From: PMNU01 sp035479375
GTDB taxonomy: Bacteria; Patescibacteriota; Saccharimonadia; Saccharimonadales; UBA4665
Length of the DNA stretch: 64,000 nucleotides
Assembly (NCBI GenBank): GCA_035479375.1
Contig: DATIIT010000006.1
Location: 1-64,000 of the forward strand
Reading direction: 5' to 3'
Shown: positions 34,652-43,744 of the stretch, piece by piece
How the letters are laid out: each line of letters begins with the position of its first letter
How positions within the stretch are numbered: the stretch's first letter is position 1
Position numbers and translations under genes: made by a program
Notes under the pieces: generated by a model
The model's input: only the letters and a program-made list of their open reading frames with translations
The model's database searches: none
Told to the model about the DNA's origin: nothing

Positions 34652-35359
34652 CTGGATAGTGGTCAACATTTGGGCAAACTGCGTGTAATAGTCTGCCGGT
34701 GACTGCGTGCAGTATTGGGCAACGCCTTTGGTGTAGGATGTGGTCAACGACGGCATCTCAATGGTGTAAAAATACGCGCCCACCTTATACCATCGCTTCT
34801 GGACCACGGTGGGATCACCGCCGTTGTCCAGCTCCACAAAATAGTTGCCGTCGGCAGCCTTATTGGCGGTGTAGTATTGGTCCAGGGTGGTGTTATCAGC
34901 CACGTCGGGCAGCACCCCTTGTGCGGCAAAATCCTTGGTGTAGCGCTGCATTTCTAGGCCCGGCGGGCTAATACTATTGTTGTAAAAAAATATACAGTTT
35001 GGGTCGGTCACTATCTGCTTCGTGGAAAAAACGTACCCCGGGCTACTGGTGCTGTACTTAAATAAGGCGTTGCCAACGCTGCTTGCCGGCAAGGCCATAT
35101 GCACATTCCAGTTACTCAAAGAGACCGCCGTGGTGGGCGGCACCTGCCAAGTGCTGCCACCGGCAACCAGCTGGTTTGGGTTGGCTGCGCTTGCCGCTTG
35201 GGGCTTTGCGGCCTTGCCCTGGGAGGCTTGGCTACCCGTGCCGCCTTTCTTGCCGTGCCCCAGAACCAGCACCAACACAATAATAAGTACCGCAACAACC
35301 ACAATACCCAGCGCCACCACAAGCAAACCAACACCCTTTTGCCTATTTATACGCTCCAC
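34637..35359 (-). CDS. Membrane-anchored exported protein
   Basis: 240 aa. The GTG at 35359 is chosen because a full AAGGAGGT site lies 5-6 nt upstream; the longer frame would start inside the 34-aa gene. One membrane helix (VGLLVVALGIVVVAVLIIVLVLVLG) follows a short basic N-terminus. A Gly/Ala/Gln linker and an extracellular domain of ~165 residues come next, with two cysteines (DPNCIFFYNN, AQYCTQSPADYY) and many aromatic residues. Unrecognised family; likely a cell-surface protein. The linker DNA carries one copy of a 26-bp direct repeat. Confidence 0.85.
   Translation of the reverse strand: MERINRQKGVGLLVVALGIVVVAVLIIVLVLVLGHGKKGGTGSQASQGKAAKPQAASAANPNQLVAGGSTWQVPPTTAVSLSNWNVHMALPASSVGNALFKYSTSSPGYVFSTKQIVTDPNCIFFYNNSISPPGLEMQRYTKDFAAQGVLPDVADNTTLDQYYTANKAADGNYFVELDNGGDPTVVQKRWYKVGAYFYTIEMPSLTTSYTKGVAQYCTQSPADYYTQFAQMLTTIQGGLK
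35230..35255. repeat. 26-bp direct repeat, copy 1
   Basis: An exact copy of 35476-35501, 246 bp away in the same orientation. Here it encodes GKKGGTGS in the linker of the membrane-anchored protein. Recombination between the copies would delete the 34-aa gene and the membrane helix of its neighbour. Confidence 0.9.
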
Positions 35360-35370
35360 GTGCACCTCCT

Positions 35371-35475
35371 TCACTTCAGCCAAGCTAGCCATACCACGAC
35401 CCCAACGCCAAGCACCGCCAGGATGATGAGGACTACTTCGCTGGCGGCCAACTCACGTTTTTCCTTATCGTCCAT
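35371..35475 (-). CDS. Small membrane protein (34 aa)
   Basis: The ATG at 35475 opens a frame with a charged N-terminus (MDDKEKRELAASE) and one hydrophobic helix (VVLIILAVLGVGVVVWLAWL) ending in Lys. Its TGA stop overlaps the Shine-Dalgarno of the downstream gene (TGAAGGAGGT), so the two are probably translationally coupled. It lies 26 nt after the LOG-like gene in the same direction. The function is unknown; single-span miniproteins like this often regulate or accompany a membrane partner. Confidence 0.7.
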   Translation of the reverse strand: MDDKEKRELAASEVVLIILAVLGVGVVVWLAWLK

Positions 35476-35501
35476 GGCTACCCGTGCCGCCTTTCTTGCC
35501 G
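35476..35501. repeat. 26-bp direct repeat, copy 2
   Basis: Fills the whole gap between the LOG-like gene (ends 35502) and the 34-aa ORF (starts 35475). It is identical to 35230-35255. Confidence 0.9.
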
Positions 35502-36155
35502 CTAGCCAGCGCGCGGATTGCGTTGCTGTTCCCGTAAGAACCAGTGTTGATCGTGGTGGCGCAGCTCGGTGCGCACTTCGGCGTACTTCTCGTCTAGCAT
35601 TTTTACCAGTTTGCCCACCAGGCGCTCCGGGTCGTCGTCGTACACCACCAAGTCGCGCTCAATAGGCTTGAGCTCCAGCGTTTCCATGAGCTTGGGGATG
35701 AGGTCGGCTGCGCCGCCGCTGCCCAGCAGCACACCGCACGGCTTGCCCGACTCCAGGGTGGAGGTAAACTCGTGCAGCGAGCCAAACCGCCCCCCAATAG
35801 TAATGACCGCGTCGCTGGACTGCACTAGGTACATGTCGCGCCCCACGTAGTGCAAGCCGGTAAAATTGATGAAATCAAAGACATCGTATGGCAGCCGGTA
35901 CTTGCGGATATGCTCCAGCAGGCTGCGCGCCGGCGAAAAGCCTACGCTGGTGCCGCCATTTTTCTTGGCGCCGTAAGCTGCGTAGTACGGCAGGCCCACT
36001 GTTGCGCCAGTGGTAATGATGTGCCCGGATTTGGCAATCGCCGCGCCAGTCTTCTCCGCTAGGCCGTGCGCCTTTTCCACGGTATCGCCGCCGGCGGCAC
36101 CGGAGACGCAGATAGAGTAACGGATGTATTTGAGGTCGTCTAAATCAGGTGCCAT
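35502..36155 (-). CDS. LOG/SLOG-like Rossmann-fold protein
   Basis: 217 aa. N-terminal YSICVSGAAGGDTVEKAHGLAEKTGAAIAKSGHIITTGATVGLPYYAAYGAKKNGG and later SSDAVITIGGRFGSLHEFTSTLESGKPCGVLLG match the DNA-processing/LOG (TIGR00725-like) fold. The usual PGGxGTxxE motif is altered to GGRFGSLHEF, so cytokinin-type phosphoribohydrolase activity is doubtful. It may bind nucleotides. It heads a likely operon with the two small membrane-protein genes. Confidence 0.8.
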   Translation of the reverse strand: MAPDLDDLKYIRYSICVSGAAGGDTVEKAHGLAEKTGAAIAKSGHIITTGATVGLPYYAAYGAKKNGGTSVGFSPARSLLEHIRKYRLPYDVFDFINFTGLHYVGRDMYLVQSSDAVITIGGRFGSLHEFTSTLESGKPCGVLLGSGGAADLIPKLMETLELKPIERDLVVYDDDPERLVGKLVKMLDEKYAEVRTELRHHDQHWFLREQQRNPRAG

Positions 36156-36166
36156 AGTTGTTGTGG

Positions 36167-37420
36167 TTAATTATACGCCTCTTGTTCGGCAAGTTCCACT
36201 CCGGAACCAAGCTCGGCAGATAGCTGCTGGTGCACGGCCGTCTCCAGGTTCTCTTGGTTGAGGTAGCGCACCATCAGCTCGTGCCAGAGGTTGTCGCGTA
36301 CAAAATGCACAATGCGGTCCTGGAACGACAAGTGGTTGCAGTAGCCCAGCGCCACGTCCAGCGCGTTACAGGACACAATTTGGCCGCCCTCGTCGATTAA
36401 GCCCAGCGATTCGCTATCCACCCAAAATTCCAGCGCCGGCTCCAGCTGGGCGAGCGTCTTTTCGCCGGAAATCCACTGTAAGTCTTCGGGCTGGACGTGC
36501 GGCTCAAAAATTTCCGGGTGGTAGGCGGTGGTAAACCGGGCATAATAGCGCTGGATCATGCGCCACGGCACAGGCTGGCCGGCAAGCTGGGCGCTGGTGT
36601 ACGGCTCGCCCACCGATGATTCCTGCAGCCGCTTGCCAAAATCCGGCTTCACCTGCTGCAATTTGGCGTACGAGCTGTGCGCCCGGATGCCGTTCATTTC
36701 TTCTAGCGCCAGCAGCAGCGTGGTGATGGCCAGGCCGTCCACGCGCTGGTCAATAGGCAGCAGGACAACGGCGCCCAGCTCGCGGAAAGCCAGGATGTTG
36801 TGGTGCGCGGCTGCCACAAACTCGTGCGCAGTGGCCTGCCATTTTTTGCCGGCCGGATGTACTACCGCGAGGCTGCGCATCTCGAAATCGCTGGGTGTGA
36901 GCTTGGCGTACTGCTCGCGGAAGGCCTTATGCCAGGTGGCGGGCTCGCACATCATGGCCGCGGCGTAGAGGTTGGCGGGCGACTCGTGCTTCAGCATAGA
37001 ATCTAGCGAGCGGTAGCCGAGCCGCTTCATGGCCAGCTTTGGCGGCTTTTTCTTGAGCAACTTCTTGGCCACGCTGGCCTTCAGCGCAAAACAGTTGTGC
37101 AGCACGCCATTTTTCTCTAGAAATTGCTGCACACGGGAGATGATGTCGTCTGAACTGGCGTCTTCGGTGATGCCGAGCGCGGCGCGCACTTTTTGCTCAT
37201 CCTGTTTGAGGCGCTCTTGCAGCTGGCCATACAACTCGCGGCCGGTGGTGTCACTGGGGTCGAGCCCCAGCTGTGCGATTTTTGCCCGGGTGCGCTGCAA
37301 CACGTCAGTGGTCAGCCGGATGTCCGTCCCCGGACGGCCGGCGGCTTGCTCTAACTGCTGAATTCCCTGACTAAACGTGGGTTCGCTTGCCCCCAGCGCT
37401 ACCGACAAAAAGCGTGTCAT
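36167..37420 (-). CDS. Hypothetical protein
   Basis: 417 aa, unrecognised. The ATG at 37420 is used (GGAG site and a GATAAT extended -10 just upstream); the longer frame runs into the next gene. An N-terminal coiled-coil part (EPTFSQGIQQLEQAAGRPG ... GRELYGQLQERLKQDEQKVRAALG) precedes a Lys-rich stretch (SVAKKLLKKKPPKLAMKRLGYRSLDSMLKHES). A C-terminal globular domain follows, with many His and Trp. No membrane segment. Lies between the LOG-like gene and a membrane-protein gene on the same strand. Confidence 0.8.
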   Translation of the reverse strand: MTRFLSVALGASEPTFSQGIQQLEQAAGRPGTDIRLTTDVLQRTRAKIAQLGLDPSDTTGRELYGQLQERLKQDEQKVRAALGITEDASSDDIISRVQQFLEKNGVLHNCFALKASVAKKLLKKKPPKLAMKRLGYRSLDSMLKHESPANLYAAAMMCEPATWHKAFREQYAKLTPSDFEMRSLAVVHPAGKKWQATAHEFVAAAHHNILAFRELGAVVLLPIDQRVDGLAITTLLLALEEMNGIRAHSSYAKLQQVKPDFGKRLQESSVGEPYTSAQLAGQPVPWRMIQRYYARFTTAYHPEIFEPHVQPEDLQWISGEKTLAQLEPALEFWVDSESLGLIDEGGQIVSCNALDVALGYCNHLSFQDRIVHFVRDNLWHELMVRYLNQENLETAVHQQLSAELGSGVELAEQEAYN

Positions 37421-37463
37421 ATCTCCACCCAGATTATCACAAGCGGCTTGGTTTGCGCTATGG

Positions 37464-38009
37464 CTACTGCCACATTGAGGCGGCCATATTGCCAAGCACA
37501 GCGAGGCCGTCCAGCGACACATATGCCGAGGCGCCCAGCGACACCACCAGTTCCAGCGGGGTCGCCGATGGATAGAGGCCGCCACTATCTGGCGTGCGCA
37601 GCGTACATAGCGGCTCCGTGGATGGGGCCGTCACTGACCCGGTAGGGCGCGCCGGGCCCGAATCCCCAAGCTTGCTACTGCCCAAACGCCGTAACAGGTA
37701 CTGCTGGGTTGCCGCACTCGCTGCAGCCCCTGCCGCTACCGCGAGTGCGGCGCCCGCTGCGGCAAGGCCAACACCCTCTGGCAGTGCCGTACCGGGCATA
37801 ACATCTGCGACGCCTACAGCGAGCGCGCCTACAGCTACCACGATATTGCCTTGGCGGTGTCGGTCGATCTGGTGTGCATAATCCGCCGCAGCCTGTTGGT
37901 CGCCAGCAAACCGCGCCCGGACGCCCTCCCCGTATGCCCACTTCACATGGTGTTTGCCGTCAAACGGGGCGCGTCCCACAAGGTGGGCAAAGCGGCTCAT
38001 AACTGACAT
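37464..38009 (-). CDS. Membrane protein of unknown function
   Basis: 181 aa. The middle holds one or two Ala/Gly/Val-rich membrane segments (NIVVAVGALAVGVADVMPG and GVGLAAAGAALAVAAGAAASA), with a polar N-terminus and a Ser/Thr/Leu C-terminus. The start is chosen at 38009 because an extended -10 (TGGTATGGT) ends 7 nt before this ATG; 38021 and 38000 are alternatives. Divergent from the HAD gene. Confidence 0.7.
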   Translation of the reverse strand: MSVMSRFAHLVGRAPFDGKHHVKWAYGEGVRARFAGDQQAAADYAHQIDRHRQGNIVVAVGALAVGVADVMPGTALPEGVGLAAAGAALAVAAGAAASAATQQYLLRRLGSSKLGDSGPARPTGSVTAPSTEPLCTLRTPDSGGLYPSATPLELVVSLGASAYVSLDGLAVLGNMAASMWQ

Positions 38010-38063
38010 GAACACTACCATACCACATTCCTACCGGCACCGCGCCTGTGCTATAGTTTTCAC

Positions 38064-38837
38064 ATGCCAAAGTATTCCGATTTTGCCGCCGCTATCTTCG
38101 ACGTCGACGACACGCTCATCAGCAACTTCCCGCCCGATTACCCCATGGGCTTGCACGAGGAGTCGCGCCTGCAAGCCGTGCACCAGGTGGGGCGCACGCA
38201 CGGCATCCCCGCCCTGGCCCACTTTGGCGCGCAGGACAACCATGACGCCTTTAAAAACGCCAGCGTCCACTCCATGGAAGGCGCCACCTGGGCAATTCTG
38301 CAAAAAGCCGGGCTGGCCGGCAGCGACAGCATCAATTACGCCGACCCGTTTTTGTTAGAGATCGTCAAAATCAAGGATAAGCTCCACAAGGACGTCTTGC
38401 TGGCGCATGGCCGCGAGGTGCCGGGCGCCGCCGCCTTCGTGCGGGCGCTGGCCGCCCACGGCTTCCAGGGCAAAATGGCCGTGGCCAGCACTGGCTCGCG
38501 GCGCGACATCCTGCTGTCTTTGGAAATAATTGGCGTGGCCGGATTGTTCCCAGACAAGCAAATCGTCACCAAAGAGAGCTTTTTTGAGCACCCCAAGCCG
38601 CACCCCATGGCCTTTGACCTGGCGTTTAAAAGCCTAGGCTTGCCAACAGACACCCCGCGCACCAAAGTCATCGCTTTTGAGGATGACCCCCGCGGCATCA
38701 TGAGCGCCAAGGCCGCCGGCCTGTATGTGTGCGGCATCACCACGCGCTACACCAAAGCAGAGCTGGCCGGCCAGCCGGTGGCGCCAGACCTTATCTGCGA
38801 TAGTTACGAGGAAATTGCTGTGGCGCTCGGGCTGTAG
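38064..38837 (+). CDS. HAD-superfamily hydrolase (beta-phosphoglucomutase-like)
   Basis: 257 aa. Motif I FDVDDTLIS with both Asp, motif II ASTGSR, motif III Lys in FFEHPKPHPMAF and motif IV FEDDPRGIMSAKAAG. Size and cap resemble the phosphoglycolate phosphatase/beta-phosphoglucomutase group. The substrate cannot be fixed. TATAGT (38052-38057) ends 6 nt before the ATG; leaderless candidate. Confidence 0.9.
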   Translation: MPKYSDFAAAIFDVDDTLISNFPPDYPMGLHEESRLQAVHQVGRTHGIPALAHFGAQDNHDAFKNASVHSMEGATWAILQKAGLAGSDSINYADPFLLEIVKIKDKLHKDVLLAHGREVPGAAAFVRALAAHGFQGKMAVASTGSRRDILLSLEIIGVAGLFPDKQIVTKESFFEHPKPHPMAFDLAFKSLGLPTDTPRTKVIAFEDDPRGIMSAKAAGLYVCGITTRYTKAELAGQPVAPDLICDSYEEIAVALGL

Positions 38838-38881
38838 CGCGGGCAGGTACGTTTAAGCTAGCCCGGCCTGTAAGCACAATC

Positions 38882-39883
38882 CTACAACGGCGTGGGCTCG
38901 TAGCCTTTGGGTGCCTCGTGCAACAGCTGTAACAATTCTTTTTCTTTGAGCAGGCCGGCTTGGGCACCAACTTGTTGCACCACGCTCATGGATTCAATAG
39001 GCGCCCAGCGCAGCGCGTCTTCCAAACTGAGGCCTTTGGCGGCTGCGGCCACAAACGCGGCGGCAAAGGCGTCACCGGCGCCAGTGCGCTCAAATGGTGG
39101 CTTGGGGTCGGGGTACAACGGCATTTTCAGGCGCTGGTGGCCATCGCTGGCAAAGGCACCTTTGGGGCCGTCGGTAATCACCACCACTTGCGGGCCAAGG
39201 GCGTGCAGGTGGTCAAACAGGTTGTTGATGTCGTCGTGCTTGCCGCCGCCCACCAGCGCGGCCTCTTCGCGGTTCAAAATAAGGATGGCCGTGCGCTTAT
39301 AGATGCGCTTCAGGCGCTCGGTGCCAGCCTTCATCTGGAAAGTGCCCGGCTGGAAGGCCAGGTGCACGCTGGGGTTTTCATCCAGCCAGTCAGAGACTTG
39401 GTCGTGGTAGTCGATGGCTTTTTCGCTAATCGAGCTAAAGTACACCCACCGCGGCGTCTCGTTTGGGCGGAGGTGCGGCCAGTGGTAATCGTACTCTTCG
39501 TGCTTGATAAGGATGGTGCGCTCCTCTTTGTACCACAGCACGTAGTGGTGGTTGCTGACTTTGCCAGGGTTGATGCGCACAAAACGGGTGTCTACTTTGT
39601 TTTTGCCAAGGGCGCGGATCATGTCGCGGCCGTAATCGTCGCCGCCCACATTGGTTACGAAGGTGCTCTTGAGCCCTAGCCGCGCAAAGGCCACGGCCGC
39701 ATTGGCGGCGTTGCCCACACCGTGGATCACTTGGGCGTAGTCGTACGGGATTTTGGTGCCAAACGGGATGGCCAGCCACTGCTCGCCATTTTTCTCGTGC
39801 TCTACTTTTTCTTCGTCGCTAAACAGGCGGATGAACGCATCGGATACAATGTCGCCAATGCTGAGTACGTCAAACTGGTGCAT
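38882..39883 (-). CDS. PfkB/ribokinase-family sugar kinase
   Basis: 333 aa. Phosphorylates a sugar or nucleoside. N-terminal VGNAANAAVAFARLG and C-terminal signature PPFERTGAGDAFAAAFVAAAAKG with the catalytic Asp. Its place beside aldolase and transketolase genes would suit a sugar-phosphate kinase, but the substrate is unknown. AGAGGGGG precedes the ATG at 39883. Confidence 0.9.
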   Translation of the reverse strand: MHQFDVLSIGDIVSDAFIRLFSDEEKVEHEKNGEQWLAIPFGTKIPYDYAQVIHGVGNAANAAVAFARLGLKSTFVTNVGGDDYGRDMIRALGKNKVDTRFVRINPGKVSNHHYVLWYKEERTILIKHEEYDYHWPHLRPNETPRWVYFSSISEKAIDYHDQVSDWLDENPSVHLAFQPGTFQMKAGTERLKRIYKRTAILILNREEAALVGGGKHDDINNLFDHLHALGPQVVVITDGPKGAFASDGHQRLKMPLYPDPKPPFERTGAGDAFAAAFVAAAAKGLSLEDALRWAPIESMSVVQQVGAQAGLLKEKELLQLLHEAPKGYEPTPL

Positions 39884-40009
39884 GCCCCCTCTTTCACTTT
39901 ATATTTCGCTTATGTTTATTGTGCCACAGGCGGTGGTGGCGATGCAAACGTAACTTCAGTCTGCAGGTCGGGCGGCAAACCTTGCAATCATATCTTTTTA
40001 TGATACTGT

Positions 40010-40687
40010 ATGAATATGTCTGAGCTGTCCCTTGCTGCGCCCACATACAGTGAAGCGCTTACTGCACTACAATCCCCAGCCTTTGCCGCGGCCGTAACAG
40101 CGGTGGCCCGGCATGTGGAGATGAGCCCGCACGGCGACGCCGCCTTCGCCTACTACAAATCGCCGGCGAAAAGCCTTTCCCGCGGGCCACGGTTGGCGTT
40201 CGCCCCTCGGGAGCAACAACCGTTAGGCCCCTTCCATGACATAGCCAGCGAAACGCTCTCCTATGACGGCGAGATTGTGCGCCCAGATTTGGCCCTTGTT
40301 GTACATGGCCACCCCCGCCCAAAACCAGAGAGAGGAAGGAGAATTGATGCACGGTCTCCCCTTTATACCGACATTGGCCATTTTGCGCTGATAAACCGGC
40401 ATAACCCGGGCGCAATTGCGGGTGTTGCGACGCCCGTCGACGATGCGACGATTGAACTTACCCTCTACCGGGCGCGCGGAGACCGTGGCTATGTAATCGA
40501 TTATGCCGAGCTAGCGACAACCCTAGAGCAAGGGATAGACCCCCGGCAGGCGCAAGACGCTATCTCGCAGGCAGGGATCGTCACTATGACAGGCCAGGTT
40601 GTCGGGTCAAACACTGGCGCCGGGGACATATATATCACTCCCCATGACGCTCTCCTTAATCTGTTCCAGCCAGCGCTGCAGCGCTAA
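40010..40687 (+). CDS. Hypothetical protein with a faint JAMM/MPN-like motif
   Basis: 225 aa. The middle reads LALVVHGHPRPKPERGR ... SPLYTDIGHFALINRHNPGAIAGVATP. H-x-H-P followed by Ser and Asp and then a hydrophobic strand recalls JAB/MPN+ metalloproteases. The spacing (SPLYTD, not SxxD) is off and the family Glu is not certain. Unassigned otherwise. ATG 40010 or, two codons later, ATG 40016. Its stop overlaps the stop of convergent fba by 4 nt. Confidence 0.65.
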   Translation: MNMSELSLAAPTYSEALTALQSPAFAAAVTAVARHVEMSPHGDAAFAYYKSPAKSLSRGPRLAFAPREQQPLGPFHDIASETLSYDGEIVRPDLALVVHGHPRPKPERGRRIDARSPLYTDIGHFALINRHNPGAIAGVATPVDDATIELTLYRARGDRGYVIDYAELATTLEQGIDPRQAQDAISQAGIVTMTGQVVGSNTGAGDIYITPHDALLNLFQPALQR

Positions 40688-41742
40688 AGATCTTGGGCGT
40701 GCGAGGCGTCGGTGCTAGCGCCGAGCTGCGATTCGTCCAGCTCGCCTTTGGTGGCGGCGCTAGCCAGCTCAAGCTGGCGGTGGAACAGCTCTTTGGTGGC
40801 TTGCGTGGCGTTGCGGTTGGCCGCCCAGGCCTTCAGAACCGGGTCTTGCAGCGCACGGGAGTACGAGAACGTGACGCCCCATGGGTGCGGCCCCTGCTGT
40901 GCGATGCGCTGGGCAATTTTAGCCAGGTCGGCAAAAGCGTCGTTGCTGGTTTGGCCGCCGCTTAAGAATACGATGCCGCCCAGCTCCTCGGGCACGTGCC
41001 CGCGGAACACACGCACCGTGCGCTCGGCAACGTCGTCGTGGTTAATGGGCGTGCCGCTGTCTTTGCCCGGCAGCACCATGCTGGTCTTCAGGATGGCGCC
41101 CGGCAGGTGCACGCGGAAGGAACGCATGGTCTGGAATAACAAATCCAGTGTGTGTGCCAGGGCTTGCTCGCACTGCTCGGCGGTGTGGTCGCCGTCGAAT
41201 AACACTTCTGGCTCCACAATAGGAACCATGCCCACGTCTTGGCAGATGCGGGCGTAGCGCGCCAGGGTGTAGGTGTTAGCGCCAATACATTCATCCGTGG
41301 GGATGCCCTCGCCAATGGTGATGACGCAGCGGAATTTGGCAAACTTTGCCCCTGCGCCGGCGTATGTTGCCATACGTTCCGGCAGGCCGTCAAGGCCTTG
41401 GGTGACTTTTTCTCCTGGGAAGCCCGGCAAATCTACCAGGCCCTTGTCTACCTTGATGCCCGGCATGATGCCGTGGTTTTTAAGGTACTCGCGGAAGATC
41501 TGGCCGGTGTGGGTCGCCTGCCAGAACGTTTCGTCAAACAAGATAACGCCGCTCAAATAGTCTTCGGCGCCCGGCGTCGTTAACAGTAGTTCGCGGTACT
41601 CGCGGCGCGTTTCCTCGGTGCACGGGACATGCACAGCGTCAAAGCGCTTTTCACAGCTGGCATTGCTTTCGTCGGCCGCCAGCAAGCCTTTGCCATGCGC
41701 CACCAGTTTGTGGGCAATCTCTTCTAATGCAGCTGTATCCAT
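40684..41742 (-). CDS. Class I fructose-bisphosphate aldolase
   Basis: 352 aa. Cleaves fructose-1,6-bisphosphate in glycolysis through a Schiff base. Shows GKGLLAADESNASCEKRF, the Schiff-base Lys in LPGAILKTSMVLPG, VPIVEPEVL, and FLSGGQTSNDA. The ATG at 41742 is used because TATACT (41749-41754) ends 6 nt before it; the longer frame includes the promoter. The metazoan-like class I type is also found in CPR genomes. Confidence 0.95.
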   Translation of the reverse strand: MDTAALEEIAHKLVAHGKGLLAADESNASCEKRFDAVHVPCTEETRREYRELLLTTPGAEDYLSGVILFDETFWQATHTGQIFREYLKNHGIMPGIKVDKGLVDLPGFPGEKVTQGLDGLPERMATYAGAGAKFAKFRCVITIGEGIPTDECIGANTYTLARYARICQDVGMVPIVEPEVLFDGDHTAEQCEQALAHTLDLLFQTMRSFRVHLPGAILKTSMVLPGKDSGTPINHDDVAERTVRVFRGHVPEELGGIVFLSGGQTSNDAFADLAKIAQRIAQQGPHPWGVTFSYSRALQDPVLKAWAANRNATQATKELFHRQLELASAATKGELDESQLGASTDASHAQDL

Positions 41743-41775
41743 GAGCGTAGTATAACGCTTATGTTTGGGCAATGG

Positions 41776-42762
41776 CTAGCGCTTTTTGTCTAGCACAGCG
41801 TGCGCGGCCATGGCAATGTGTACGTCGTCCAGCCCATAGTGCTTCAAAAGCTCCTCCGGCTCTTTGGCCGATTGCCCAAACTCGTCCTTCATGCCGATGC
41901 GCTTCAGCGGCACCGGGTGGTTCTCGCCCAACAGCTCAGCCACTGCGCCGCCCAGGCCGCCATTTACCTGCCCCTCTTCGGCGATGACCACCGCGCCGGT
42001 TTTTTGCGCGCTCTTAATAATGGTAGCGCCGTCCAGCGGCTTCACCGTAGGCACATGGATGACTTCGGCGCTAATGCCGTCTTTGGCCAAAATCTCGGCC
42101 GCCGCCAGCGCCTGGTACGTCATGGTACCGTTAGCCACCAGGGTGACATCCGCGCCTTCGCGGAAGACGTAGGCCGGGCCAATGGTAAAGGGCGTCTGCA
42201 GCGTGGTGAGCACCGGCGACGGCCCGCGCGCCAGGCGGATGTAGTTGGGGCGCTTGTCTGCGGCCATGGCCAGCGCCATTTTCTCTGACTCCACAGCGTC
42301 ACAGGGCACGAGCACCACCATGCCCGGTAGCACGCGCATCAGGGCGACGTCCTCTAGCGCCTGGTGCGTGGCGCCGTCCGGCGCGGTGTACAGCCCGGCG
42401 TGCGAGCCCACAATCTTCACCGGCCGCTCGTTTAAACAGATGGTGGTACGGATTTGCTCCCAGCACCGCCCCGGGCAAAACGCCGCGTAGCTGCTCACAA
42501 ACGGAATTTTGCCCATGGCCGCCAGGCCCGAGCCCACGGTAACGATGTTTTGCTCGGCGATGCCGGCCTCAATGAAGCGGTCCGGGAAGGCCTCGGCAAA
42601 CAGGCTCATTTTAGTGCTGTCGGTGAGGTCGGCGCACACGCCCACCACTTGGCCGTTCAATTGGCCGGCCTTCAACAACCCGCGGCCAAAGCCGTCGCGG
42701 ATCGACTCTTTTTTGATGTCTTTGGCGCGCAGGTCTTGCTGCAATAAGTGTAAATCTGCCAT
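41776..42762 (-). CDS. Transketolase, C-terminal subunit
   Basis: 328 aa. Pyrimidine-binding and C-terminal domains of a transketolase that is split in two. Shows RFIEAGIAEQNIVTVGSGLA, the Glu that activates thiamine diphosphate, and SHAGLYTAPDGATHQALEDVA. The start at 42762 follows the stop of the N-terminal subunit by 1 nt (TAA-C-ATG). The longer frame, lying inside the partner gene, is rejected. Confidence 0.94.
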   Translation of the reverse strand: MADLHLLQQDLRAKDIKKESIRDGFGRGLLKAGQLNGQVVGVCADLTDSTKMSLFAEAFPDRFIEAGIAEQNIVTVGSGLAAMGKIPFVSSYAAFCPGRCWEQIRTTICLNERPVKIVGSHAGLYTAPDGATHQALEDVALMRVLPGMVVLVPCDAVESEKMALAMAADKRPNYIRLARGPSPVLTTLQTPFTIGPAYVFREGADVTLVANGTMTYQALAAAEILAKDGISAEVIHVPTVKPLDGATIIKSAQKTGAVVIAEEGQVNGGLGGAVAELLGENHPVPLKRIGMKDEFGQSAKEPEELLKHYGLDDVHIAMAAHAVLDKKR

Positions 42763-42763
42763 G

Positions 42764-43621
42764 TTAGTCGTTCTCGCTCTTGATTTTGCCCTGCAGGGTG
42801 TGTATCTCGCGCAGGGCCTTTTTTGCTTGCTCGTGGTTGGGCGCCACGCCGTGCCAGTGGAAGTCGTACTCCATGAAGTCCACGCCCTTTCCGGGGACGG
42901 TGTGCGCCAAAATAACCACTGGCTTTTCCACAATGGCCTTGGCCATGTTCACGGCGTCAATCACCGCTTCGACGTCGTTGCCATCAATCTCCAACACGTA
43001 CCAGCCAAAGCTTTCCCACTTGGCGCGCAGGTCTTCCAAGGGCATTACCACTTCTGTGGGGCCGTCAATTTGGATGTTGTTGCGGTCCACGATGGCGATC
43101 AGGTTGGTGAGCTTGTACTTGCCAATGAGCATGATGGCTTCCCAGTTGTTGCCCTCGTTAAGCTCGCCGTCGCCAACGGTTACGTACACCCAGCGGTGCT
43201 GTTGCTTGTCCATGCGTAAGGCCAGCGCCATGCCCGCGGCCTGGCTGAGCCCCGAGCCCAACGGCCCGCTGGTGTTTTCCAGCCCCGGCAGCAAGATGCG
43301 CTCCGGGTGCCCTTGCAGGCGCGAGCCAAACTGGCGCAGCGTCCACAACTCCTTGCGGTTAAAGTAGCCGGCGTGCGCCATGGCCGCGTAACGCACCGGG
43401 CAGGTGTGCCCGTTGCTTTGGATTAAGATGTCGCGCTCGTCCCAGTCTGGATTGGACGGGTCGTGCGTCATCAGGTTAAAATACAGCGCGGTGTAGATGT
43501 CTGCCTGGCCAAGTGAGCCGCCGGGATGGCCGCTGCCGGCCAGCTCCAACATCTTGATAATGTCACGCCGGATTTCGTTGGCCTTGAGCTCCAGCGCTTC
43601 AATCGAAAAAATCTGTCTCAT
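42764..43621 (-). CDS. Transketolase, N-terminal subunit
   Basis: 285 aa. Diphosphate-binding half with GSGHPGGSLGQADIY, GPLGSGLSQAAGMALA and the GDGELNEG...NLIAIVDRNN motif for ThDP and Mg2+. With the C-terminal subunit it forms the non-oxidative pentose-phosphate enzyme. Split transketolases are common in CPR, archaea and some thermophiles. TATGCT lies about 40 nt upstream. Confidence 0.95.
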   Translation of the reverse strand: MRQIFSIEALELKANEIRRDIIKMLELAGSGHPGGSLGQADIYTALYFNLMTHDPSNPDWDERDILIQSNGHTCPVRYAAMAHAGYFNRKELWTLRQFGSRLQGHPERILLPGLENTSGPLGSGLSQAAGMALALRMDKQQHRWVYVTVGDGELNEGNNWEAIMLIGKYKLTNLIAIVDRNNIQIDGPTEVVMPLEDLRAKWESFGWYVLEIDGNDVEAVIDAVNMAKAIVEKPVVILAHTVPGKGVDFMEYDFHWHGVAPNHEQAKKALREIHTLQGKIKSEND

Positions 43622-43744
43622 ATCGTCCCATGTTTTTGCTTACGCTTTCTAGCATATGATAGCATCCCGCGGCGCGAAGCGGAACCTGTGGTGCGCACAG
43701 CCTCCAATTTGACAAAACGGCGCAACCTATACTAGGGTGAACAA

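Noticed and set aside
42763..42933. Longer start for the transketolase C-terminal subunit
   Set aside because: It would lie inside the N-terminal subunit gene in another frame; the ATG 1 nt after that gene's stop fits homologues.
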